In this document: in pieces, positions 45,639 to 55,989 of the stretch
Layout: each line of letters starts with the position of its first letter
Numbering within the stretch: the first letter of the stretch is position 1
DNA from: Dasypus novemcinctus
Lineage: Eukaryota; Chordata; Mammalia; Cingulata; Dasypodidae
Length of the DNA: 64,000 bases
Assembly (NCBI RefSeq): GCF_030445035.2
Contig: NC_080695.1
Location: 57,739,954 to 57,803,953, forward strand
Reading direction: 5' to 3'
Position numbers and translations under genes: made by a program
The notes under the pieces: generated by a model
Seen by the model: only the letters and a program-made list of their open reading frames with translations
What the model was told of the DNA's origin: nothing
The model's database searches: none

Positions 45639-46603
45639 ATGATGACCAGACAGCAACAAAAAACTACAAAGCAAATCAATAATCATGAAAACATGGCCCA
45701 ATCCAATGAACAAACTACAAAGCAGGAAGAGTAGCAGAACATTGAACAAGCAATTAAAGCTCTCAAAACCTATATTAGGGAACAATTTGATGAGGTGAAG
45801 GAAGACATTAAGAATATGAAGAAAACACTTGGAGAGAATACAGAAGAAATTGCTATCATACATAAAAAGATAACAGATATGATGGTGATGAACAGCACAA
45901 TTCAAGAAATCAAAAATACAAATAACAGTAGAGTCAAATAGATAGAGGAAAGAATTAGTGATGTGGAAAACAGTACATCTGAAATCAGATAGTAGAACTG
46001 CTTGATAAAAAGATAGAAAAAATCCAGCAGGAACTTAAGGACCTGAATGACAATGCAAAATGCACAAACATATGCATTATAGGCATCCCAGAAGTAGAAG
46101 AGAAGAGAAAGGGGACAAAAGAGTGTTGGAGAAAATAATGGCTGAAAACTTCCCAAACCTATTGAGGGAGATGCATGTACATGTCCAGGAAGCACAAGGC
46201 ACCCCAAACAGCATAAATCCCAACAGGTCTACCCCAAGACATATACTTGTCAAGTTATCCAATGCTCAAGACAAAAAGAAAATTCTAAAAGCAGCAAGAG
46301 AAAACAGAACCATCACAAACAAAGGAGGGTCCATAAGATTAAGTGCTGATTTCTCATCTGAAACCATGGAGGCAAGGAGGCAGTGGTATGACATAGTCAA
46401 GGTACTAAAAGGAAAAATTTCCAACCAAGTATACTCTGTCCAGCAAAGTTAGCATTCAAAAATGATGGAAGTTCAAAATATTCGCAGATAAACAGAAACT
46501 AAGAGAGTATTTCAACAAGAATCCTGCCCTTCAAGAAATACTAAAGGGAGTTCTCCAGGAAGAAAGAAAGAAACAAGAGAGACAGAGTTGGGGAAGAGTG
46601 TAA
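45639..46603 (+). pseudogene. L1 ORF1 (RNA-binding chaperone), disabled
   Basis: ORF1p coats L1 RNA as a trimer. Start MMTRQQQKTTKQINNHEN at 45639. A coiled-coil region follows (EQFDEVKEDIKNMKKTLGEN), then the RNA-binding part at 46060-46450 (PNLLREMHVHVQEAQGTP, RLSADFSSETMEARRQW), ending near ILKGVLQEER. In-frame TAGs after KQEE and RVK, and length not divisible by three, show it is dead. Confidence 0.85.
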
Positions 46604-46668
46604 GAACAACTAAAACTACAAAAAGAGAAAAAAACACAACATATGACAAACATAAATCCAAAAAATAT

Positions 46669-49600
46669 ATGTCTAATATAAGTAATTCCTTGAAAGTAAT
46701 AACACTGAATGTCAATGGATTAAACTCACCTATCGAGAGACTCAGACTGAAAGATTGGATAAGGAAATATGACCCATCTATATGCTGTCTATAAGAAACA
46801 CATCTTAGACCCAGGGATTCAGGGAGGTTGAAAGTGAGTGGCTGGAAAACAATCTTATAAGCAGACAATAACAACAACAACAAAAAAGGCAGGAGTAGCT
46901 ATATCAATATCAGACAAAGTAGACTTTAAATGCAAAACAATTGTGAGAGACAAAGATGGACACTACATATTAGTGAAAGGGATAATCTTTCAAGAAGAAA
47001 GAATAATCATTAACATTTATGTTCCTAACAAGAGCTCCTCCAAATACTTGAGGCAAACAGTGGAAAAAATAAGTGAAGGAATAGCTGCCTCTACATTTAT
47101 AGTGGGGGACTTTAATACACCACTATCAACTTTGGACAGAACATCTCAAAAGAGAATCAATAAAGAAACAAAAGCTTTGAACAATGTATTAGAGGAGCTG
47201 GACCTAATAGACATATACAGAACATTACACCCAAATACAGCAGGATATACATTCTTCTCAAGTGCACATGGATCATTCTCCAAGATAGACCACATGCAAG
47301 ACCACAGAAAAAGTCCCAGTGAATTCAGAAAGATTGAAATCATACAAAATAATTTCTCTGACCACAGGGGAATGAAGCTGGAAATCTACAAGGGCCAGAG
47401 ACCCAGATTTAGCAACAAGATTTGGAAGTTAAACAACACACTCTTAGACAAACAGTGGGTCAAGGAGGAAATCTCAAAAGAAATGAATAACTACCTTGAA
47501 ACTAATGAAAATGATAAAAACAGCATATTCAAACTTATGGGATGCAGCAAAATCAGTACTGAGAGGGAAATTCATAGCCATAAATTCATACATCAAAAAA
47601 GAAGGAAGCTAAAATTGAAGACCTAAGCGCACACTTGGAGGAATTAATAAAGAAACAACAAACTAAACCCAAAAGAAGAAGAAAGAAAGAAATAACAAAG
47701 ATCAGAGCAGAACTAAATGAAACAGAAAATAAGAATGCACTTGAAAAAATAAATAAAACCAAGAGCTGGTTCTTTGAGAAGATCAATAAAATTGACAAAC
47801 CCTTAGCTAGACTAACAAAGGAAAAAAGAGAGAAGATTCAAGTACACCAAATAAGAAATGAGAAAGGAGATATCACCACTGACACCACAGAAGTAAAGAA
47901 TATCATAAGAGGATACTTTGAAAAACTAAATGCCAACAAGAAGGACAATTTAGAGGAAATGGAAAAATTCCTGGAAACACATAAGAAGCCTACACTGAAG
48001 AAAGAAGAAATTGACCATCTCAACAAACCAATCACAAGTAAAGAGAGAGAATCAGTCATTAAAAACCTCTCAACTAAGAAGAGCCCTGGGCCAGATGGCT
48101 TCACAGGTGAATTCTACCAAACATTTCAGAAAGAATGAACACCAATCTTGCTTAAACTCTTACAAAACATTGAAGCAGAAGGAACATTGCCTATCTCATT
48201 CTATGATGCCAACATTACTCTAGTACCAAAGCCAAACAAAGACACCACAAGAAAGGAAAATTACAGACCAATCTCTCAGCTTATATGTGAAAATCCTCAA
48301 CAAAATACTTGCTAATTGTATTCAACAACATGTTAAATGAATTATACACCATGACCAAGTAGAATTCATTCCTGGTATGCAAGGATGATTCAACATAAGA
48401 AAATCAATTAATGTAATACAGCACATAAATAGATTGAAGGAAAAAAATCATATGATCATATCTATAGATGCAGAAAAAGCATTTGATAAAATACAGCAAC
48501 CTTTCTTGATAAATAACACTGCAAAAGATCAGAATAGAAGTGAACTTTCTGAACATGATAAAGAGTACATATGAGGGAAACAGACTTGGCCCAGTAGTTA
48601 GGGCATCCGTCTACCACATGGGAGGTCTGCAGTTCAAACCCCGGGCCTCCTTGACCCATGTGGAGCTGGCCCATGCACAGTGCTGATGCGCGCAAGGAGT
48701 GTCGCGCCATGCAGGGGTGTCACCTGTGTAGGGGAGCCCCACGTGCAAGGAGTGCGCCCCATAAGGAGAGTCACCCAGCATGAAAGAAAGTGCAGCCTGC
48801 CCAGGAATGGCGCCGCCCACACTTCCCATGCCGCTGACGACAACAGAAGTGGACAAAGAAACAAGACGCAGCAAATAGACACAGAGAACAGACAACTGGG
48901 GGAGAGGTGGGAATTAAATAAATAAATCTTAAAAAAAAAAAAAGTACATATGAAAGACCCACAGCTAACATCATTTACAATGGTGAAATCCTAAAATCTT
49001 TCCCTTTAAGACCAAGAACAAGACGAGCATGCCCACTAACACCTCTTCTATTTAATATAGTCTTAGAAGTATTTGCTTGAGCACTGAGGCAAGAACCAGA
49101 CATAAAAGGCATCCAAATTGGAAGGAAGAAGTCAAAATTTCACTGTTTGCTAATATGATCCTATATGTAGAAAACTCTGAGAAGTCTACCAGAAACTTCT
49201 AGAAGTTATAAATGAGTTCAGTAAAGTCACATATCACAAGATCAATGCACAAAAATCAGTAGCATTTCTGTACACCAATAATGAGCAATCTGACGAGGAA
49301 ATCAAAAACAAATACCATTTATAATAGTAAATAAATCAAATACCTAGAAATAAATTTAAAGATTTAAAAGACTTATACACAGAAAACTACACAACACTGT
49401 TCAAGGAAATTAAAGAAGACCTAAATAAAGGGAAGAATATTCCCTGTTCCTGGGTAGGAAGACTAAATATTATTAACATGTCTTTCCTACCCAAACTGAC
49501 CTATAGATTCAATGCAATCCCAATAAAAATCAACACAGCATTCTTTAACAAACTAGAGAAACTAACTATGAAATTTATTTGGAAAGGACAGAGGCCGTGA

Positions 49601-50806
49601 ATAGCCAAAGTCATATTGAAAAAGAAAAATGAAATTGGAGGAATCACACTACCTGACTTCAAAATATATTACAAAGCTACAGTAGTGAAAATGGCATGGT
49701 GTTCACATGAGAGAAGGAGAGACACACTGACCAATGGAACCGAATTGAGAGTTCTGATATAGATCCTTATATGTACAGCCATATAGTATTTGACAAGGCC
49801 ACCAAACTCTCTCAAAAACTGGGAGAGAATGGCCTCTTCAACAAATGGTGCCTGGAGAACTGGATATCCATATGTAAAAGAATGAAAGAGGATTACCATC
49901 TTACACCTTATAGAAAAATCAACTCAAGGTGGATCAAAGACCTAAATATAAGAGCCAAGACTATAAAGACCTTGGAAAGCAATGTATGGAAGCATCTACA
50001 GGAATTCGTAATAGGAAATGGCTTCATGAACTTCACACCAAAAGCTTGAGCAGCAAAAGAACAAATAGATAAATGGGACTTCCTAAAAATTAAAGCCTTC
50101 TGCACCTCAAAGGGTTTTTTCAGGAAAGTGAAAATAGAGCCTACACAATGGGAGAAAATATTTGGTAAGCATATATCTGATAGGAGACTTATATCCTGCA
50201 TATATAAAGAACTCCTTTATTTCAAAAATAAAGAAGACATACAACCCATTTAAAAAATAGGAAAAAGATTTGAACAGACACTTCTCCAAAGAAGATATAC
50301 AAATAGCAAAAAAGCACATGAGAAAATGCTCAAAATCACTAGCTATTAGGAAATGCAAATCAAAACAATGAGATACCATCTTACTCCCATAAGACTCGCA
50401 CCTATCAAAAACTCAGAAGACTATAAGTGCTGGAGAGGTTGTGGAGGAGTGGGAACACTCATCCACTGCTGGTGGGAATGCAGAAGGATCCAGCCATTCT
50501 GGAGGGCAGTTTCACGATTTTTAAAAAAACTAGCTATAGATTTGCCATATGATCCACCAATTCCACCTAGTAGAACTGAAAACAAGGACACAAACCGATT
50601 TATGCACATCAATGTTCATAACAGCACTATTCACTGTTGCCAAAATTTGGAATCAACCCAAATTACCATCAACAGATGAATGGGTAAATAAAATGTGGTA
50701 TATACATACAATGGAATACCAGTCAGCTATAAGAACATATACAGTACAAACACATGTGATAACATGGATGAATCTTGAGACCCTTATGTTGAATGAAGCA
50801 ACCTAG
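46669..50806 (+). pseudogene. L1 ORF2 (endonuclease-reverse transcriptase), disabled
   Basis: The ORF starts MSNISNSLKVITLNVNGLNSP. Endonuclease signature pieces are visible: LNVNGLNS, IYVPN, GDFNTP, SDHRGMKLEI. The RT domain includes SPGPDGFTGEFYQTF and [12 protein letters not shown] (48460s). The catalytic FADD box reads FANM at 49146-49157, so both aspartates are gone through a 3-base loss and change. The C-terminal cysteine motif [18 protein letters not shown] is near 50430-50490. Stops include TAA at 46792-46794 (glutamine codon in CLQETH) and TGA at 48136-48138. A DAS SINE at 48575-48942 also interrupts it. Confidence 0.9.
48575..48942 (+). mobile_element. DAS-type SINE inside L1 ORF2, exact 11-bp TSD
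   Basis: GGAAACAGACTTGGCCCAGTAG head through body to (AAAT)n and A-run. TSD AGTACATATGA at 48564-48574 and 48943-48953. It is younger than the L1 that hosts it. Confidence 0.93.
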
Positions 50807-53800
50807 GCATTGAAAGATAAATACTACATGACCTCTCTGATATGCAATAAGTAAACCAAGCTGTCTCAGAGAGCTAGAGACTGGATGATAGGCTTAAAGG
50901 AAGTTGGGGGGTAGAGGAAGGTTGCAAGCTGACACCTACATGTCAGCTACACTATCATTGATGGATGAAATCAATGATAAATTGGAGGTATTTGTACAGG
51001 GAAGGGATAAAGTGGGGGCACAGGGATAACTTTGGGTGGGGCTTTGCACACATGAGGTGGGCTAGGGATGGGAGGTAGAGTCAGATGGCCCAAGAAACTG
51101 GCGACACATGAGGTGGGCTAGGGATGGGAGGTAGAGTCAGATGGCCCAAGAAACTGGCGGGAGGGTGGGGGAAACATTTGAAATAAGAGATTGTCAGGTA
51201 TGTGGTTGAATTATAATGAAGAAAAAACACTTTAAAAATATAATAAGGAAGGTTAACCTGTTTAAGATGCTTAAGTGGGGGCATTTGACACAGGGCAAGC
51301 GTCTAGGGAGTGTGTAGGTGCTCATTTTGTCATAGTGGGTTATATCATTGGGTGGAGATGCATACAATGAGAGTGAAGGTATACCCACTTCCTGGGGAGG
51401 ACTGATGTTCTCAAACAGAGGGAATTGTATCTCTCGAGAGAATTGGTGGTTCCCAGTGGGTTAGGGTAGTCAAGTATGTCAAGCCCTCAACATTGTTGCA
51501 AATATCTCTAAATATGGTCCTTCAAGTAATAAAGATTGATTGTCACAGTGGGCCCTGAGGGGAGTGGGAAAGAGGTGTTGAATAGATGGAATCAGTGTAA
51601 CTGTGGGGCAATGGAAGTGTGCCACAAGATCATGCAATGATGGATATAGGACATGTTAAATTACACCAAAAATGTATAAAACCCTATAGGCTAAAATGTA
51701 AATCATAATGTAAAACATAAGATAACAAAAAATTTAGAAAATTGTATAGTCAAATATATAAACCATAATGTCAACCCAAATGGAACCAGGTTTGAAAGCT
51801 ATTGTTTCAATATCTGTACATCAACTGCGGCAAATATAATATGAACAGGTAAAAAGATCACTGCTGGGGAAGGGACAAAGGGTTTGATGTTGGATATGTG
51901 GGAGTACTGTATATTTTATATGTGAATTACTGTGATTTAAAACTTTTGTGAAGACAAACTTAATAAGTAGGGAGAAAAAAAGGATGTAGACACTGAGGAA
52001 GAAATGGAACAAATTGCCTTGCCACTGTACATACAGGGCAACACCTGTAGCAGAGATGAAAGGCAAAATGTCAAAAACAGAGTTTTTAAATTTTTTCATT
52101 TTTTGATATGCCAATTTATTTTTATTTCATTTAATTTTTCTAAATTAGTACTTATTCTATATCTAACCTTTAAACCCATCATTTTGTTCCACTTTACTAT
52201 TAATGGAAGACAATACATTAGGATTCATTTTTAAAGAAGTTTTGGACCACAGAGAGGTTCAACTATGGCAGGGGAGGAACACTGGTGTGGGGTGTTATTG
52301 ATAGGGGGCACATGGTTGGGAGGGAGTTCTCCAGAACATGTATATGGGGTACATAAAAAAGTTTGGATATTTTCATAATGGTTTCAGTTAAAAATGACAA
52401 TTGAGGGAGTGCTGAATTCCTAGCCAGGGGAGCTCTATCACATTCCCCAATGGAACAGCAACAATCCCCCAAGTGCAATGGCAAAGACCAATAAAGATGG
52501 ATGGTCCAACAATGAGCCCTTGATACTGATGGCTCCAATTATGAGCCTGAGTGCCTGAAATATGAACTAGACCTAGAGCTGCAGGGTGCCTAAGAGTTAC
52601 CTCCTGAGAGCCTCCATGTTGCTCAAATGTGGCCACTAAGCCAAACTCAGCATGCAAAAGCATTACCTTCCCCCACCCAGCGTGGGACATGACTCCTGGA
52701 GATGAGCCTCCCTGGCACCAAGGGATTACTACCAAGCACCAGCTGATGATGTAACTAGAAAAAGACCTTGAATAAAAGGGTCAACTCAGACCAGCAGAAT
52801 ATCTCAGCCTCCATGTAATATCAGGTGTTAAAAACTGGTTTTTGACCTTTGATAAAAGGGGGAAATGTAAAGGAGAAATGAGTTTATATGGCTATAAACC
52901 TCCAAAAAAGAGGCAGTCATCAGAGGGGTAAGCCTTATGCATGCCTCAGCAGGGTAGCAGAGACAGCCAAAGTAGATAGAAATCCAGGTACTGGGTCTCC
53001 TGAGGTCTACAGAGATCCACAGATTCTATGGTCATGGCAGATGGCCCTACTTTGGAATTTGTGTTTCTGAGTGTGATGGAGTTGGACTCAGATATTACCT
53101 TTCTACACATGCCTCTTCTGTCATTTTTACTGGACCTGTCGTTGATGTTTGGGTTCTGTAGACTCAGGAGACCTGAATCTCTGGACTGTCCATGTGACAG
53201 CCAGGCCCTGAGCTTCAGCAGACTTGCAACTTCTACCCTCTGGCTTATTGGACATGCCCTGGCCTGCTAACAGGGAGGTGAACAAGGTCAACCACCACAC
53301 CAGGGAGCCAAGAATGCCTACAACTGCAAGCAGGAGAATTTCATCCATCATCCATGTGGAATCTAAGCCCCCTCTTGATATAGAGGGGGAGTGGATATAA
53401 CCATCCCATGGTCCACAGGTTGGAGAAATAGAGTATGGATTAGAGTGGATTTACTGATATTCTACTATTGTGATTAGTAATGGAAGAAATTGTAGCATTG
53501 ATGTGGAGAAAGTGGCCATGATATCTGCTGAGGGTAGGGACAGGGAAGAAGAGATATGATGTGGGGTCATTTTGAGGACTTGGCATTGTCCTGGATGGTA
53601 CTGCAGGGACAGATGCTGGACATTGTATATCCTGCCATGGCCCACTGGGTGGACTGGGGAAAAGTGTAAACTACAATGTAAACCACTGTTCATGTGGTGC
53701 AGCAGTGCTCCAAAATGTATTCAACAAATGCAATAAATGTGCCATGATGATGAAAGAGGTTGTTGATGTGGCAGGAGTGGGGTGAGGGGGTGGGGGATAT

Positions 53801-53946
53801 ATGTGGACTTCATATATTTTAATGTAACAAAAAAAATAATAAAGAAGCAAAAGGAAGTGCTAAAAAAATAAGTATGGTCCTCATTAAAAAAATTAAGTGT
53901 TCTGTGAAAGGGAAAAAAAGTCAATGAATGACCATCAATAAATAAA
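50807..53946 (+). other. L1 3' UTR of about 3.1 kb
   Basis: The segment following the ORF2 stop. A first part (to about 51985) ends like an L1 3' end (GTGAATTACTGTGATTTAAAAC then A-rich). A second part (about 52090-53830) is the module found alone in many truncated copies in this window (22085, 34032, 41330, 56981). The final 53831-53946 is A-rich with non-repetitive sequence. Confidence 0.7.
51048..51159 (+). repeat. Perfect 56-bp tandem duplication
   Basis: 51048-51103 and 51104-51159 are identical (ACACATGAGGTGGGCTAGGG ... AACTGGCG). Confidence 0.95.
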
Positions 53947-54231
53947 TAAATTTAAACATTTACAATTATAAATTTATCTCTGAGCATACCTTTACTACAT
54001 CCCATGAGTTCTGGTGTATTGTCATTTTGATTTCATTTCTTTCAAGGTATTTCTTATTTCCCCTTGTGATTTCTTCTTTTAACCGTGGGTTATTTAAGAT
54101 TATATTGTTTAATTTCCACATGTTTGTGAATTTCCAGTTCTCCCTCTCTCATTTATTCCTTACTCATTCCATGGTGGCTAGAGAAGAACCTCTGTGTGAT
54201 TTCAGTCTTTCTGAATTTATTAACACTGCTT
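53947..54231 (-). mobile_element. Older L1 ORF2, right half
   Basis: Continuation of 43421-43902 (CATTTCTTTCAAGGTATTTC, CGTGGGTTATTTAAGATTAT). Confidence 0.8.
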
Positions 54232-54690
54232 TTTTTTTTTTTAAAAGGAGTTTTATTGAGATAAATTCACATACCAAGCAATCCATCCAATATATACAAT
54301 CTGTGGCTTTTAATATAATCTAAGAGTTGTGCATTCATAAATTATGCAATCAATTTTGAACATTTTCTTACTCCTAAAATAAACACCTCCTATACCTTAA
54401 CAATCACCTCTCAATTGCTCTCTCCTTCCCTAGCCTTATATAACCACTAATCTATATCTGTCTCTACAGATTTATTTATATTTATATTTTATATACATAG
54501 AATTGTATAATAAGTAGTTCTTGTGTCTTGCTTTTTTCATTTAGCTTAATGGGTGTTTGCGTTTATTTTAAATTAGAGAAGTTGTAAGTTTACAGAAAAA
54601 TCCTATAAAAAATAGTGTTCCCATACTTTCCCCCATCATTGTTGACACTTTGCATTACTGTGGTACCTTTGTTCCCATTCATGAAAGGCT
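54232..54690 (-). mobile_element. L1M 3' UTR and a second short L1 3' end
   Basis: 54232-54550 is an L1M 3' UTR (GAGATAAATTCACATACCAAG). 54551-54690 is a xenarthran L1 3' end (GTAAGTTTACAGAAAAATCC). Confidence 0.6.
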
Positions 54691-54694
54691 ATTC

Positions 54695-55620
54695 CTCAAT
54701 ATTCATCAGAAACAAGAGAGATCATAAGAGAATTCTATGAACAACTGAATGCCAAGGCACTAGACAATGGAGACAAGATGGACAGATTCTTACAACACAT
54801 AAATCACCTACACTGACTGTAGAAGAAATAAACGACCTCAGTAAACCAATCACAAGTCAAGAGATTGAAATAGTCATCAAATACCTCCGAAAGATGAAAG
54901 CTGGGGACAAGATGGCTTCACAGGTGAATTCTAACAATCATCAAAGACTGAACCTAGAGGATGTTGGGTGAAGCAAGCCAGACACAAAAGGACAAATATT
55001 ATGAGTGTGCTATTATGAACTAAATATATTTTGTGAAGTCCTAGAATGAACAATTAGAATATATGTCACCAGAAACTAGAAGGAGGGTAGAGAATGGAAA
55101 GCTGATGGTTAATCTGTACAGAATTGGTTAAAAAGTTGTTTGTAAATCTTTGGAAATGAATGGAAATGGTGAGAGTACATCATGGTGTTTGTGACTAACA
55201 GAACTATTATATGGATATGACAGTGGTGGAAAGCAAAAGCCTAAGGACATGTATATACTGGAAGGAAAACTAAGAAATGTAACACGGTCCTGTATGACAT
55301 AGTGAAACCTCATGAAAAAATGATACTGCATATATGACTGTTTTTACAAAATATAAATACAAATCTAGAGAGAATGAAACAATAGCAGCTATGCATGTAT
55401 GGCAGTGGAAGCATAAATAGATTGAGAGGTGTTGGGTTGTGTTCGGTTGGTTTTATTATTATTATTACTAGAATAATTAAGAGCCTCTGAATGATTGAAC
55501 TGATGAATGCACAACTATGTGATTTTACTGAATACCACTGATTGTACACTTTTGATGGCCTTATGCTTTATTAATATGTATCAATGAAATTTATTTGCAA
55601 AAAGAAAAAAGAAAAGAGAA
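54695..55620 (+). mobile_element. Internally deleted L1: mid-ORF2 joined to ORF2 end and 3' UTR
   Basis: 54695-54940 is the ORF2 region before the RT (AACAACTGAATGCC..., AAGATGGCTTCACAGGTGAATTC). At about 54945 it jumps to the ORF2 end (GAAGCAAGCCAGACACAAAAGG) and a 3' UTR ending in A-rich sequence at 55600-55620. Confidence 0.6.
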
Positions 55621-55624
55621 CCAC

Positions 55625-55985
55625 TTGATATACATGTTGAATGGTTTGTACAAGGCATGGGCCTGCATTAACACAGTGGTTCCTGACGTGGAAGACAGAC
55701 TTTGGTTAACAAACAAACATGAGGATGTCCTGTCATGATATATAACATATCATACTAACACACAACGTTAATAATCAGGTAGATTGGGAAAAATAAACCA
55801 AATGTAATATATGGGCTATAGTTAGTAATATTTTGAAAATATTCTTTCATAATTTATAATAAATGTTTCACACCAATGCAAAGTGGTGGTGGTGGGGTGA
55901 TGTATAGGAGCCCTGTATGATGAGAGCCTGATTGTTTTCTAAGTTCACAACTTTTACTCTACACTTGTTGGTTACATAAGTTCAT
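55625..55985 (+). mobile_element. L1 3' UTR end, plus strand
   Basis: GTTTGTACAAGGCATGGGCC...GGGGTGATGTATAGGAGCCC fits another xenarthran L1 3' end. The A tail is lost. Confidence 0.5.
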
Positions 55986-55989
55986 TTAT

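Larger units (their letters stand above)
43903..53946 (+). mobile_element. Full-length L1 insertion of about 10 kb with 9-bp TSD
   Basis: The element starts GCAGGAGGCGGGGCAAGATTGC (xenarthran L1 5' end) and runs through 5' UTR, ORF1, ORF2 and a very long 3' UTR to an A-rich tail. TSD TAAATTTAA at 43894-43902 and 53947-53955, and the interrupted older ORF2 (43421-43902 / 53947-54231) rejoins exactly across it. Without the later DAS SINE (48575-48942) the element is about 9.7 kb, against about 6 kb for human L1. Both ORFs are broken by stops and frameshifts. Confidence 0.85.
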
